From the NCBI GenBank assembly GCA_024398815.1, contig JAKSIL010000021.1:1-47492 (forward strand): a stretch of 47,492 nucleotides of DNA, written 5' to 3'. Position numbers and translations under genes: made by a program. The notes under the pieces are model-generated. The model did no database searches, was not told the origin of the DNA, and saw only the letters and a list, made by a program, of their open reading frames with translations. Below, one piece after another: positions 19,832-28,713 of this stretch (its first letter is position 1; each line of letters opens with the position of its first letter). The DNA comes from Fibrobacter sp. (GTDB taxonomy: Bacteria; Fibrobacterota; Fibrobacteria; Fibrobacterales; Fibrobacteraceae).

Positions 19832-19929
19832 AAAAAACCTTATTTTATACCAAACGTAATAAATATAACAATATGTACAAAAAAGCCACCCCGAAAAAAT
19901 CGGAAGTGGACTTTTAAGTTATTAATTAT

Positions 19930-20141
19930 GAAGTATGAATTACGAGAGTAATGTCGCGACTCTGTCGCCTTACTTTATCTCGTAACTCATAACTTGTAAT
20001 TCATAACTATCGATTGGCTCTGCCAATCAAATTACGAAGCATGAATTACGAGAGTTATAGTCGCGGCGTTGCCGCCTTACTTTATCTCGTAACTCATAAC
20101 TTGTAATTCATAACTATCGATTGGCTCTGCCAATCAAATTA
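19930..20141. repeat. two tandem copies of a 106-nt palindromic element
   Basis: Copy A is 19930-20035 and copy B 20036-20141, differing mainly in a central segment. Each contains a large hairpin whose arms are near TATGAATTACGAGA and TCTCGTAACTCATA, then a compact stem GATTGGC-TCT-GCCAATC. Copy B ends exactly on the glyS stop codon (complement TTA, 20139-20141), so the last three bases of the repeat are part of the gene. No gene is seen here. Confidence 0.85.
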
Positions 20142-21551
20142 GCAGCCCAGCTTTGCAGCGAGGTATGCTTCGAGTTCGTCGATCTTCACGAGTTCCTGCT
20201 TCATGGAGTCGCGTTCGCGGACCGTCACGAAGCCGAGCTTTGCCGGATCGGATTCGCCTTCGCCAACGGTGTCGAAGTCGACAGTGACGCAGAACGGAGT
20301 TCCGAGTTCGTCCTGACGGCGGTAACGCTTACCGATGGACTGCGTTTCGTCGTATTCCACGTTCCAGCGGCCGAGCAGCTTTTCGTAGAGTTCTTCGGCC
20401 TTGGCCTTCACCTGGCCCTTCTTCACGAGCGGGAGCACGGCGACCTTCACCGGAGCGACCTTCGGGTCGAAGTGGAGAACGGTACGTTCGTCGTTTTCGA
20501 GCTTCTGGACTTCGTAGGCGTCGCAGAGGAGCACGAGGAGCAAACGTTCCACACCGAGGGACGGTTCCACAACGTACGGGATGTAGCGCTTGTTCTGCAC
20601 CGGGTCGATGTATTCCTGCTTGACCTTGGACTGGTTCTGGTGCTGGGTCAAGTCGAAGTTCGTGCGGCTTGCAATGCCCCAGAGCTCGCCCCAGCCGAAC
20701 GGGAATTCGTATTCCACGTCGGTCGTGCCGTTAGAGTAGTGGGAAAGTTCTTCCTTGGCGTGTTCGCGGAGGCGGAGCTTTTCCTTGTTCACGCTCAGGT
20801 CGTTCACGAGCCAGTCGAAGCAGTACTTGCGCCAGAAGTTGTACCAATCAAGTTCGGTGCCCGGTTCGCAGAAGAATTCGAGTTCCATCTGTTCGAATTC
20901 GCGGGTACGGAAGATGAAGTTACCCGGGGTGATTTCGTTACGGAAGCTCTTACCGATCTGGCCCACGCCAAACGGGATGCGCGGACGGACGTTGTCGACG
21001 ATGTTGCGGAAGTCCACAAAGATACCCTGTGCGGTTTCCGGACGGAGATAGACCTTGGAGCCTTCGCCTTCAATCACGCCGATTTCGGTGCGGAACATCA
21101 GGTTGAACGCACGCGGCTTTGTCCAGTTGATCTTGCCGCAAGTCGGGCATTCAATCTTGTTTTCCACCATCATGTCGTGGATTTCGTCAAAATTCTTGCC
21201 GGCGCAGCAGCCTTCACCGAGCTTGTCTTCGAGAAGGTGGTCGGCGCGGAAACGTTCATGGCAATCGAGGCAGTCGACGAGCGGGTCGCTGAAGTTGCCC
21301 ACGTGGCCGGATGCAACCCAGACGTTCGGGTTCAAAAGAATGGAACTGTCGAGACCCACGACATCCTTGCGGGAGGTCACGAACTTCTTCCACCAGAGGT
21401 TTTTGATGTTCCTCTTCAGTTCCACGCCGTACGGACCGTAGTCCCAAGTATTGGCGAGGCCATCATAAATTTCGGAACCCGGGAAAATGAATCCACGGCG
21501 CTTGCAGAGGGAGATGATGTCCTTGAGGGCATCCTGAACTTTCTTTGCCAT
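20139..21551 (-). CDS. glyS: glycyl-tRNA synthetase, single-chain class II
   Basis: Charges tRNA-Gly. The 470 residues have the class II layout of the alpha2 enzyme: N-terminal GFIFPGSEIYDGLANTWDYGPYGVELKRNIKN, an insertion with Cys pairs (CLDC, CPTC) that could hold zinc, motif 2 around FRNEITPGNFIFRTREFEQMELEFFCEPG, motif 3 in EPSLGVERLLLVLL, and a C-terminal anticodon-binding domain. AAGGA lies 6 nt before the ATG. A TACTATATTTG -10-like sequence lies in the 3' end of the C25 peptidase gene upstream, and the leader between them can form a hairpin with CGGCC/GGCCG arms. Confidence 0.96.
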   Translation of the reverse strand: MAKKVQDALKDIISLCKRRGFIFPGSEIYDGLANTWDYGPYGVELKRNIKNLWWKKFVTSRKDVVGLDSSILLNPNVWVASGHVGNFSDPLVDCLDCHERFRADHLLEDKLGEGCCAGKNFDEIHDMMVENKIECPTCGKINWTKPRAFNLMFRTEIGVIEGEGSKVYLRPETAQGIFVDFRNIVDNVRPRIPFGVGQIGKSFRNEITPGNFIFRTREFEQMELEFFCEPGTELDWYNFWRKYCFDWLVNDLSVNKEKLRLREHAKEELSHYSNGTTDVEYEFPFGWGELWGIASRTNFDLTQHQNQSKVKQEYIDPVQNKRYIPYVVEPSLGVERLLLVLLCDAYEVQKLENDERTVLHFDPKVAPVKVAVLPLVKKGQVKAKAEELYEKLLGRWNVEYDETQSIGKRYRRQDELGTPFCVTVDFDTVGEGESDPAKLGFVTVRERDSMKQELVKIDELEAYLAAKLGC

Positions 21552-21610
21552 ATATAATCCTTTTTCGGCCGAACCCGCTTCGGGGCATAACCTTTGGCCG
21601 GACTAGGAAC

Positions 21611-23452
21611 CTACCTGGATGATAGGCCCTGACGGGGGCAAATATAGTAATAATTGTTACGATTATGCATAAAAGGACGACCCATCAAGTCATACTTTTT
21701 GTTCAATCGCAAATCCATCTTATTGAGCATCGGAACTTTTTTAATGGAAATCCTGGATTCTTCGTCGGAAACGCCCGCCCCCTCTTTCATCGCAACAAAC
21801 GGATCGCCCAAAAGGGATTCAACATAGAACCAATCGTAAATTCCAGTGCCCTCGTACCTGTTCTTTTTTATTCGCTGGTTCACCCAGCTAAGATACGCTT
21901 CACCAAGCAAACTATCGCGAGCCGTATAGTACATGAGGTCGTCAAGTTGATTGTCTCCGCTGGTTTTCGTCGCCCCAACGGCAGCAAGTCCGCCCTTTGT
22001 CGTCCCAAATATATGGGCGCTACCAACGGAAATGCTGTAATGATTGCCAAAATAGTCATAAACATACATGGGGCTACACGACGCAAAATGGAAAACGCGA
22101 GCAGAGACTTCGTAAGGGTAAATTATGTCGCTCACATTAAATCCGTTGGCGAGCCCAAGTTCATTGCCGTGCCCTACATAAGTCACCCAATCGTAATCCA
22201 AGGCTATACTTTGTGCATAGGAACTACCGTTCACACGCAAGACATTGACGTTTTCTTCGGGATAGATGAACCTCAACCCATCCAGAAATTTATGGTCACT
22301 CGGCTGCGTTGTATCGGCATCCTCCATTACAAAGAAGGCGGCGTTATTCGAACGTGCCCATTTTTCATGGCTTAAAGCAGCCTTTTCGAGCCATTGCAAA
22401 AGCAAAGTTTTCGGAGAAGAATAGATGGAAGCCGTATAAGGGTCCACTCGCGAAACCCATATTTCAAAAGAATCCGAGACTGTTCCATCCTTGGAATAAT
22501 GACCGTCGAACACGCCGTTCGGGACTCCACTTTTCCAGCCAGGCTCTTCGCCCGCATGGTCGATGGAATCCTTCAGAAACATGTTCGCATAATAAGTCGC
22601 ATTCAGGCCAGGCTTGTTTCCGTCTTTATCCTGGAACCACACCGAATTTTGCACCAGTTTCCATTCGGAATCCCCTTCATATTTTTGATAAAGAGTAAAA
22701 TATGCACCGCCATAAGCTTCGACGTACTCTATTTTTACGGGATAGAGCCTGCCAGCCTCTAGTCGCACAGTTCCATAGTAAGGCCTGTCGAAGTCGTTTA
22801 TCCAGGCATCAACGACGGTCGTATCTCCCACAAAAATACGACGATGGTTGTCGGAAACAACCTTCAACGAACAAAGGCCGGTCTGGCTAGCCTTGATAAA
22901 TCCGGAAAAACGAATCGAAAAAGAATCAGAGGGAGCTCCGGCAAAAAGCGATTCACTTCCGATGTCAAACATGGGCGACTGCACAACGGAATCCTTTATC
23001 TTTCCGCCGAAGTTATGGAACCATCCACTCGCCGTATCAAGCCATTCCCCATCCACGTCCATATAGTAATAGTCCGTAGTCCATCTCTGGTAACGGAATC
23101 CATTGGCATTCCATTGAGGATATTCCATAAGGGGTCGCGGCAAATCCCCTATCAACACGACACCTTCAAGCTTTCCGCCATCAGCACTTTCCCAGGAATT
23201 TTTTATCGTCTGTTTAAGCGAAGAAGCCGTTGCCCCCGACGTGGCCGGTGACGACGCATATATTTTAATGTTTATTCCATTTTCTGCATGAACGGCGGAC
23301 GCATAACGTTCAACAGCAGATGCAACCTGCGCATCTGAATAAAGAATACTATCGACAATAATGTCTACCCGATTGCCGCTGCGCGATATTTGTGCAAAAG
23401 CGGAAATCGCAAGGAAAAAGGAAAACCAAAAAATTTTTTTCAAAGAAGGCAT
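21611..23452 (-). CDS. secreted C25 (gingipain-like) peptidase with an inserted PA14-like domain
   Basis: 613 residues with a signal peptide (MPSLKKIFWFSFFLAISAFA). The C25 fold is recognisable from VVLIGDLPRP near residue 100, the catalytic His428 in YVGHGNE and Cys459 in HFASCSPMY; the His-Cys spacing of 31 is close to that of gingipains. Residues 160-300 form a PA14-like carbohydrate- or ligand-binding domain inserted into the peptidase, with GLCSLKVVSDNHRRIFVGDTTVVDAW. C25 enzymes are typical type IX secretion cargo or sortases, but only a short basic tail is seen here in place of a full sorting domain. The last codons overlap a probable glyS promoter. Confidence 0.85.
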   Translation of the reverse strand: MPSLKKIFWFSFFLAISAFAQISRSGNRVDIIVDSILYSDAQVASAVERYASAVHAENGINIKIYASSPATSGATASSLKQTIKNSWESADGGKLEGVVLIGDLPRPLMEYPQWNANGFRYQRWTTDYYYMDVDGEWLDTASGWFHNFGGKIKDSVVQSPMFDIGSESLFAGAPSDSFSIRFSGFIKASQTGLCSLKVVSDNHRRIFVGDTTVVDAWINDFDRPYYGTVRLEAGRLYPVKIEYVEAYGGAYFTLYQKYEGDSEWKLVQNSVWFQDKDGNKPGLNATYYANMFLKDSIDHAGEEPGWKSGVPNGVFDGHYSKDGTVSDSFEIWVSRVDPYTASIYSSPKTLLLQWLEKAALSHEKWARSNNAAFFVMEDADTTQPSDHKFLDGLRFIYPEENVNVLRVNGSSYAQSIALDYDWVTYVGHGNELGLANGFNVSDIIYPYEVSARVFHFASCSPMYVYDYFGNHYSISVGSAHIFGTTKGGLAAVGATKTSGDNQLDDLMYYTARDSLLGEAYLSWVNQRIKKNRYEGTGIYDWFYVESLLGDPFVAMKEGAGVSDEESRISIKKVPMLNKMDLRLNKKYDLMGRPFMHNRNNYYYICPRQGLSSR

Positions 23453-23615
23453 ATATTTCGCAATTTCAAAAACTTACAAAAAACTCATAAATGGAAAAAT
23501 ACAAATAATTTTAATAGGAAATTTGTCAAAAAAGCCAGAAAAATGTAAAAAGCCGTCCAATCAAATTCCAAATAGTGACAAAACGGGAAAAAATAAGTAT
23601 CTTTCGCCCATTATC

Positions 23616-24698
23616 ATGAAATTCTCAACCGTTGCCATAACTTTAGCCTTGCCCATAGCTCTTTTTGCCAATGAAAAAGTCATTGAGTTGAACGAGCCCG
23701 TCAAAGACAAGGCCATCCAAGAAAGTGAAATCAACGGTACCGCCGAGCAGGATTCCATCCATAATGGCGAAGGAGCTTCGATGAAGTCCGTCGCCAAGGC
23801 TTCTAATGTAACGGAAAGCGAATTTTCCGGCAACCTAGCCATCGATACCGCAGACGCAGGCAACATCGACGCCCCTGCTTCCGCCATCAAGGAATCAAAG
23901 GAAACAAGTGAAGCCGTCGCCGCAGCAGACGACGCAAACAACGAGGCCGAAGCCGACAGCACGAGCGAAGAACCGGAAATGAGCCAGGAAGAAGCCGACG
24001 CCGAACTCGCCGCAGCTTCCGCAGATTCCCTCGCCGATTCCACGCAGAGCAAAAATCTCCTTGAAACGCTGAACCTGGACATGACCACGGCCATCATACC
24101 GACCGAAAGCCGTCGCATCGCCGGCCCATACGGAATCCGCACCTACCGCATGCATCGCGGCGTCGATTTGGGACTCTGCCACGGCGAAGACCGCACCATC
24201 GTCGCTGCATTCGCCGGTGTCGTGAAGCTCGTCCGCAACCAGGGTCGCCGTCGCGGTTACGGAAAATACGTGATTATCGACCACGGCAACGGACTTACTA
24301 CGCTTTACGCTCATTTGGCCAAGTGGAACGTGAACATCGGCGATACGCTGCAGGCCGGCGACACCATCGGCGTTGGCGGAAATACCGGCCGCTCCTTCGG
24401 CGCCCATTTGCACTTTGAAATGCGCTACCAAGGCATTTACATCGACCCGACTACAGTGTTCGACTTTGAACAGGGAACGTTCCGCGACGTAGTGGCTGTC
24501 CTCGACCCGCAAAAACTGCAGGCCACCGAAGACGAATACCAAAAGGAACTTTCGAAGCACCGTTACTACAAGGTGCGTCGCGGCGATTGCCTCGGAAAAA
24601 TCGCCCGCAAGTACGGGATTTCCGTCACGCGGCTAAAGCAGTTGAACAAAATCAAGGGCAACATGATTCGCCCCGGTCAAGTGCTGAGATGTTCTTAA
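23616..24698 (+). CDS. secreted M23 peptidase with C-terminal LysM domain
   Basis: Cell-wall endopeptidase of the lysostaphin/NlpD type. 360 residues from the ATG at 23616, which begins a good signal peptide (MKFSTVAITLALPIALFA); the frame is open further upstream but lacks such a start. A long acidic Ala/Glu/Ser-rich linker leads to the M23 domain with His180-Asp184 (HRGVD) and His264/266 (HLHFE), all zinc ligands present. Residues from about 315 form a LysM peptidoglycan-binding domain (YYKVRRGDCLGKIARKYGIS). A GTGACA-N17-TATCTT promoter puts the transcript start close to the ATG, with no ribosome binding site. Confidence 0.92.
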   Translation: MKFSTVAITLALPIALFANEKVIELNEPVKDKAIQESEINGTAEQDSIHNGEGASMKSVAKASNVTESEFSGNLAIDTADAGNIDAPASAIKESKETSEAVAAADDANNEAEADSTSEEPEMSQEEADAELAAASADSLADSTQSKNLLETLNLDMTTAIIPTESRRIAGPYGIRTYRMHRGVDLGLCHGEDRTIVAAFAGVVKLVRNQGRRRGYGKYVIIDHGNGLTTLYAHLAKWNVNIGDTLQAGDTIGVGGNTGRSFGAHLHFEMRYQGIYIDPTTVFDFEQGTFRDVVAVLDPQKLQATEDEYQKELSKHRYYKVRRGDCLGKIARKYGISVTRLKQLNKIKGNMIRPGQVLRCS

Positions 24699-25039
24699 AA
24701 AAAGTATCGGCAGTCATTTTGGGTTTGGCCGTTTCAGGCTATTCGCAATTGGTAATAAAACATCAGGAACCTAATAAAGTTCCAACCATCAAGCTAACGT
24801 CATTTCAAAACGAAATAAAACCCTGCCCTGTCCCATGCGTTGAAATACAATCAGATACAATACGACAAAAAAAAGACGACATCGCGCGGAATGAAACAGA
24901 AAATGTCAATCAAAACAACGTAAAAAATTACCACGAAGAAAATGACCCCAGCTTATTTGAATTGATGCTCAAAACAACAATTGCAATCGAATACGTCTAT
25001 TGCACATTCCACAACGACAAGAATTGCAAAGAAGAATAA
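24689..25039 (+). CDS. small secreted protein of unknown function
   Basis: 116 residues from the ATG at 24689, overlapping the last 10 nt of the M23 gene in another frame, so translation is likely coupled. A signal peptide (MFLKKVSAVILGLAVSGYSQ) precedes a polar, Asn/Glu/Lys-rich region with four Cys (CPVPC and two near the end). Not recognised. It is more AT-rich than the M23 gene. The start is chosen from the signal peptide; a longer frame open upstream is only the shadow of the LysM region. Confidence 0.65.
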   Translation: MFLKKVSAVILGLAVSGYSQLVIKHQEPNKVPTIKLTSFQNEIKPCPVPCVEIQSDTIRQKKDDIARNETENVNQNNVKNYHEENDPSLFELMLKTTIAIEYVYCTFHNDKNCKEE

Positions 25040-25045
25040 AATTCT

Positions 25046-25116
25046 CTAATTCTGATTTACAATGCGGTCATACGCCTTGAAAATGGCGTCGTGGCTTAGG
25101 GTACCATCAAAAACAA
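25046..25116 (-). pseudogene. relic of a ClC channel C-terminus
   Basis: The minus strand reads GTLSHDAIFKAYDRIVNQN and a stop, almost the same as the end of the intact clcA gene (GTLSHDALFKAYDKIVKMK). At the DNA level 25068-25105 matches 26253-26290 at 35 of 38 positions. No start or upstream domain is present, so this is a leftover fragment in direct orientation with clcA. Confidence 0.85.
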
Positions 25117-25650
25117 TCACCAAGGCAAATTGTACTGAACGTTCAGGCCCCATCCACCCAGGAAAGGCATTTTGTTGCTTACCCCTAAAATGTACTGCTT
25201 TGTGTAAGTGACGCCTACCATGAATTGCTGATTGACCCTATACCCAAACCTAGATCAATAATTAAAAACCCATTCTTTGTACACCCTTGGTGCATAGGGA
25301 CTATAATTTATACCGGCAAAATTTTTTCCAATACCTGCATAAGCCTCTACATATAAATTCCGCCACCATACAGTCCAAATAAGGGGTTTGAATTCTATCT
25401 CCCAGGAAACGGCTTCTTTTTCACCATCGTAGTAGGAATATCCATATCGGCGAATTCCTAAGGCAAGCGTATAATCTATGGTGTTTTCTGTTTCATTGAA
25501 AGCCCCCACTTCAAAGGCGAATCCGACAATGCCTTGCGGTTTATACACGGAGTTGTCGCCAACAATACGGCTATCCTGGATGGTCGCATCTACGAAAAAC
25601 GCATTAGCGCAACTACATAGAATAAACAGGGCGAGAATCACTCTTCGCAT
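25117..25650 (-). pseudogene. outer-membrane barrel protein interrupted by an in-frame TGA
   Basis: From the ATG at 25650 (a GTG 9 nt upstream is also possible; GGGTGGG precedes the ATG) the product starts with a signal peptide MRRVILALFILCSCANAFF and alternating barrel strands. After VFNY a TGA stop occurs at 25255-25257. The same frame then stays open for 45 more codons with barrel-like sequence (FGYRVNQQFMVGVTYTKQY) ending NVQYNLPW and TGA at 25117. The aromatic C-terminus is what a barrel protein needs, so the internal TGA truncates the gene. A single base change would restore it. The start overlaps the upstream lipoprotein gene by 13 nt. Confidence 0.8.
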
Positions 25651-26159
25651 ATTTCCCACCCTTTTGAAGAATATCCATCAAAATATTTGACACCTTTTTT
25701 TTCATAAAATTCAGTAGTATGTCGATACATGTCAAAATATGAAAAAATGTTTTCAAAGATTCCCTGTTGCCAATAATTTTCCGCACTGTCTTCTGGTTTG
25801 AAAAGAATCACTTGTTTCGAATCCATTTCACCTGTACTTGTCGTGGATTCTTTTACAGATGGATTTTTTGTCGACCATTTTTCTTTTTTAGAGAATGAGG
25901 TCAACGTTTCATTTTCACCTTCAATGCAAAGTTTTTTACATGTTAAAAAACTTTGCATCGAATCTACGCTTACATATTTTTGGGAGTTGTAATCCCAATG
26001 CGTGATGAGATTTTCCTCGTACGATTCGTAGTAATAACATCCTTGGACATCTTCTAAGGTAAGCGCATCTGGAGCATCGCTTTCTCCACTGACAAACGGG
26101 ATAGAACAGGCGCAAAACACCATGCAGGCAAAAAACAAAAGTACACGAAATAACTTCAT
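25638..26159 (-). CDS. lipoprotein of unknown function
   Basis: 173 residues from the ATG at 26159, preferred over one 30 nt upstream because it opens the lipoprotein signal MKLFRVLLFFACMVFCAC directly. A TATATT -10 at 26174-26169 lies 9 nt before this ATG, predicting a transcript with almost no leader. The mature part contains a WDYNSQKY segment and no known domain. Together with the interrupted barrel gene it forms a two-gene unit lying between a ClC relic and clcA. Confidence 0.65.
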   Translation of the reverse strand: MKLFRVLLFFACMVFCACSIPFVSGESDAPDALTLEDVQGCYYYESYEENLITHWDYNSQKYVSVDSMQSFLTCKKLCIEGENETLTSFSKKEKWSTKNPSVKESTTSTGEMDSKQVILFKPEDSAENYWQQGIFENIFSYFDMYRHTTEFYEKKGVKYFDGYSSKGWEICEE

Positions 26160-26230
26160 ATATCGACAAATATATCTATATAATTTCAAAGTGAATCAAT
26201 AAAAAGCACATCATTCTACACTAAACAAAG

Positions 26231-27964
26231 CTATTTCATTTTCACAATCTTGTCGTACGCCTTGAAAAGGGCGTCGTGGCTCAGGGTACCGATGACTTCG
26301 CCGTCCGCGTTTTTCACGCAGAGTTCCGAAATCCTGGACTGCACAAATATGCGAAGCGCCGTGTGCAAATCCGTGGAATCGGTGAGCATCGGGGCCTTTA
26401 CAGTGCAGTCGGAAATGAGCAAATGCTGAATCAAGTCCGGCGTAGAGATGTAGGCGGTCTTTACGACGGACATGTCCAAGAGGCCGATGTAACGGCCCTG
26501 ATCGTAGACCGGATAGACGTAGTTGACTTCGATGTCCTTCAATACGTCAATTAGCGAATCCTCGGCGCGCAAGACTTTAATTTCGCAGTGTTCCATCACG
26601 TCGCCCACGGTCGTTATGCGCAGAACGTCCTGGTCCACATCGCCACGGTGCGCTGGGCTTGCGAACTTGTTCAAGACCTGGCTCTTGTAAATGCTCCACG
26701 GGCGCGAAAACGCGATGTGCATTACGGCGGCAATCAAAAGCCCCGGCAGTAAAGTGTAACTGCCCGTCATTTCGCAGACCATCACCACGCCTGCAATGGG
26801 TGCCTTGGCGGCCCCCGCGAAGAACGCAGCCATACCGACAAGGATGAACATCTCCGGCACGCGCATGGTTCCCGGGAAAATCAGTTCACAGGCACCGCCA
26901 AAGGCCGCTCCCAAGACTCCGCCGATGAACAGCGACGGCCCGAAAACGCCACCGCTTCCGCCCGAGCCCACGGTAAATGCGGTCGCTACGATTTTTGCCA
27001 CGACAATGCCCACGAGCAAAAGAACGCCCGCCCAGGTATGCGGCATGAGCCCGCGCATCACTTCGCCAATATATTCAAATCCGCCACCCGCCACTTCGGG
27101 GAAAAACCAAATGACGGCTCCAACGAAAATCCCGCCCACCGCAGGCTTAATCCAGTTCGGTGCCTTCCAGCGAGCAAAACGCGTTTCGGATTCGCTGTAG
27201 CAGCGAACATAGAGGTACGAAAACGGAAAACACAGAATGCCAAGCAAAGCACAAGCCAAAAGTTCCACACCGCTGGTAAAAGGAATCATCGGCACACCGC
27301 CAATCACGGGCTCCGCCCCGACAATGGCGATGTAAACCGTAAAGGCGACAACGGAACTCACGATGGATGTGACAAAAGCGTTGGATTCAAAGTCCTCTCG
27401 GTAAAGGACTTCGACCGATGTGATAGCCCCTGCGAGCGGAGCTTTGAAAATGGCGCCGAGGCCCGCTGCCGTCCCTGCCAGCGTAAAAATACCGCGCATG
27501 GATTTGGGCATGTTGAACAGCCTACTGAAATTTGAACCGATTCCAGAACCAATCTGCGAAATGGGTCCTTCGTAGCCGGCGCTACCGCCCGTGGCAAGCG
27601 TAATGATGCTCGCGATGAACTTGACCGGGGCCACACGCTTGCGGACGATTCCGCCTTCGTTGTGAAACGCGCGAATCATGTTGTCGGTGCCCTGCCCAGC
27701 CGTTTCAGGGGCTTTCGCAAATACGTAGACAATCAAGCCCACAACAAGCCCGCCCACCACAGGCACGAAACTGAAACTCCACCAAGGCAAGGCGTTTTCG
27801 CCAGTCCAAGGCAAGCTCGCCAGTTTTTCGGCAACGGAAAGTACCACATGGAACGCGACCGCAACAAGCCCCGTGAAAAAGCCGATAACCGCCGAAAGTG
27901 CGATTTTCGGCATGTATCCGTTGACGATGAACTTGCGCGTCAGATTTTCTTGCTTTCCAGGCAT
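26231..27964 (-). CDS. clcA: ClC chloride channel/antiporter with tandem CBS domains
   Basis: 577 residues: a ClC membrane domain over residues 1-425 and two CBS domains to the end. The selectivity motifs are recognisable: GYEGPISQIGSGIGSNF contains the gating glutamate, GVFGPSLFIGGVLGA is the third motif, and GSGGSG precedes it. The gating Glu supports a chloride-proton exchange-type protein rather than a fluoride exporter. The CBS pair near residues 455-577 usually senses adenine nucleotides. Its promoter region overlaps that of the divergent transporter gene. Confidence 0.93.
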   Translation of the reverse strand: MPGKQENLTRKFIVNGYMPKIALSAVIGFFTGLVAVAFHVVLSVAEKLASLPWTGENALPWWSFSFVPVVGGLVVGLIVYVFAKAPETAGQGTDNMIRAFHNEGGIVRKRVAPVKFIASIITLATGGSAGYEGPISQIGSGIGSNFSRLFNMPKSMRGIFTLAGTAAGLGAIFKAPLAGAITSVEVLYREDFESNAFVTSIVSSVVAFTVYIAIVGAEPVIGGVPMIPFTSGVELLACALLGILCFPFSYLYVRCYSESETRFARWKAPNWIKPAVGGIFVGAVIWFFPEVAGGGFEYIGEVMRGLMPHTWAGVLLLVGIVVAKIVATAFTVGSGGSGGVFGPSLFIGGVLGAAFGGACELIFPGTMRVPEMFILVGMAAFFAGAAKAPIAGVVMVCEMTGSYTLLPGLLIAAVMHIAFSRPWSIYKSQVLNKFASPAHRGDVDQDVLRITTVGDVMEHCEIKVLRAEDSLIDVLKDIEVNYVYPVYDQGRYIGLLDMSVVKTAYISTPDLIQHLLISDCTVKAPMLTDSTDLHTALRIFVQSRISELCVKNADGEVIGTLSHDALFKAYDKIVKMK

Positions 27965-27992
27965 TGCAGGCCAAATTTAGAATTTTTATATT
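27964..27992 (+). promoter_or_regulatory. promoter of the queuosine-precursor transporter; leaderless start
   Basis: TTGCAG (27964-27969), 17-nt spacer, TATATT (27987-27992, continuing TATATTTAGGG). The ATG begins 10 nt after the last base of the -10, so the mRNA should start within about 3 nt of it and carry no ribosome binding site. Confidence 0.8.
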
Positions 27993-28001
27993 TAGGGCAT
28001 C

Positions 28002-28679
28002 ATGAATCAAGTTACGGAAAACCTTGTCAAAACCGGAAACGAGTCCAAGGACTCATTCTCCCCTCTCTGCATCATCACTGGCCTGATGGTCGCCTGCTAC
28101 CTCACGAGCAACGTGATGGCGGTAAAACTCCTGAATATCGGAGGAGTGACCGTGTTTGACGTGGGCACGATTACCTTCCCCTTCGCGTACATGCTCGGCG
28201 ACGTCCTTACCGAAATCTGGGGATTCAAGACTGCGCGGAAGGTCATTTGGCTCACTTTCGCCTGCGAAGTGTTCCTGACCGTGTTCACTTACCTGGGCAC
28301 ATTCCTCCCCTATCCGGAGTTCAATGCCGAAAAAGCGCTTGCGTACAACGCCGTTTTCAGTTTTGTGCCGCGCATAACGGTCGCTTCTCTAACGGCATTT
28401 TTAGCGGGCGAACTGTTAAATGCATGGGTGCTCATCAAGATTCGCGAAAAAACAGGACGTAGGCTCCTGTGGGTGCGGACCATCGGATCGTCGGTGGTGG
28501 GCTACCTGGTAGATACGACCTTGTTCGTGCTGATTGCGTTTGCGGGCACGGCGCCGGTGCGCGACTTGGTTAGCATGATAGTGGTGCAGTTCCCGGGGAA
28601 ACTGGCGATAGAAGCCGTCTGTGCGACCCCCATCGCCTACGCGCTCATCGCTGCGCTTCGGAAGAGATTGGGAAAGTAA
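28002..28679 (+). CDS. yhhQ: queuosine precursor transporter (YhhQ / DUF165 / VUT family)
   Basis: Inner-membrane importer of preQ0/preQ1-type queuosine precursors. The 225 residues have about six membrane helices and family hallmarks: ACYLTSNVMAVKL, FPFAYMLGDVLTEIWGFKTARKVIW and the C-terminal FPGKLAIEAVCATPIAYAL. It complements Tgt, which is encoded at the left end of the window. It starts from a probable leaderless promoter. Confidence 0.93.
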   Translation: MNQVTENLVKTGNESKDSFSPLCIITGLMVACYLTSNVMAVKLLNIGGVTVFDVGTITFPFAYMLGDVLTEIWGFKTARKVIWLTFACEVFLTVFTYLGTFLPYPEFNAEKALAYNAVFSFVPRITVASLTAFLAGELLNAWVLIKIREKTGRRLLWVRTIGSSVVGYLVDTTLFVLIAFAGTAPVRDLVSMIVVQFPGKLAIEAVCATPIAYALIAALRKRLGK

Positions 28680-28713
28680 CCGAAAAAGCGCCAGGGAAGC
28701 AATTTTACCCCCG

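Noticed and set aside
25255..25257. Selenocysteine or reassigned TGA codon
   Set aside because: No hairpin that looks like a selenocysteine insertion element follows, the site is not in a redox protein, and TGA is used as an ordinary stop elsewhere in the window.
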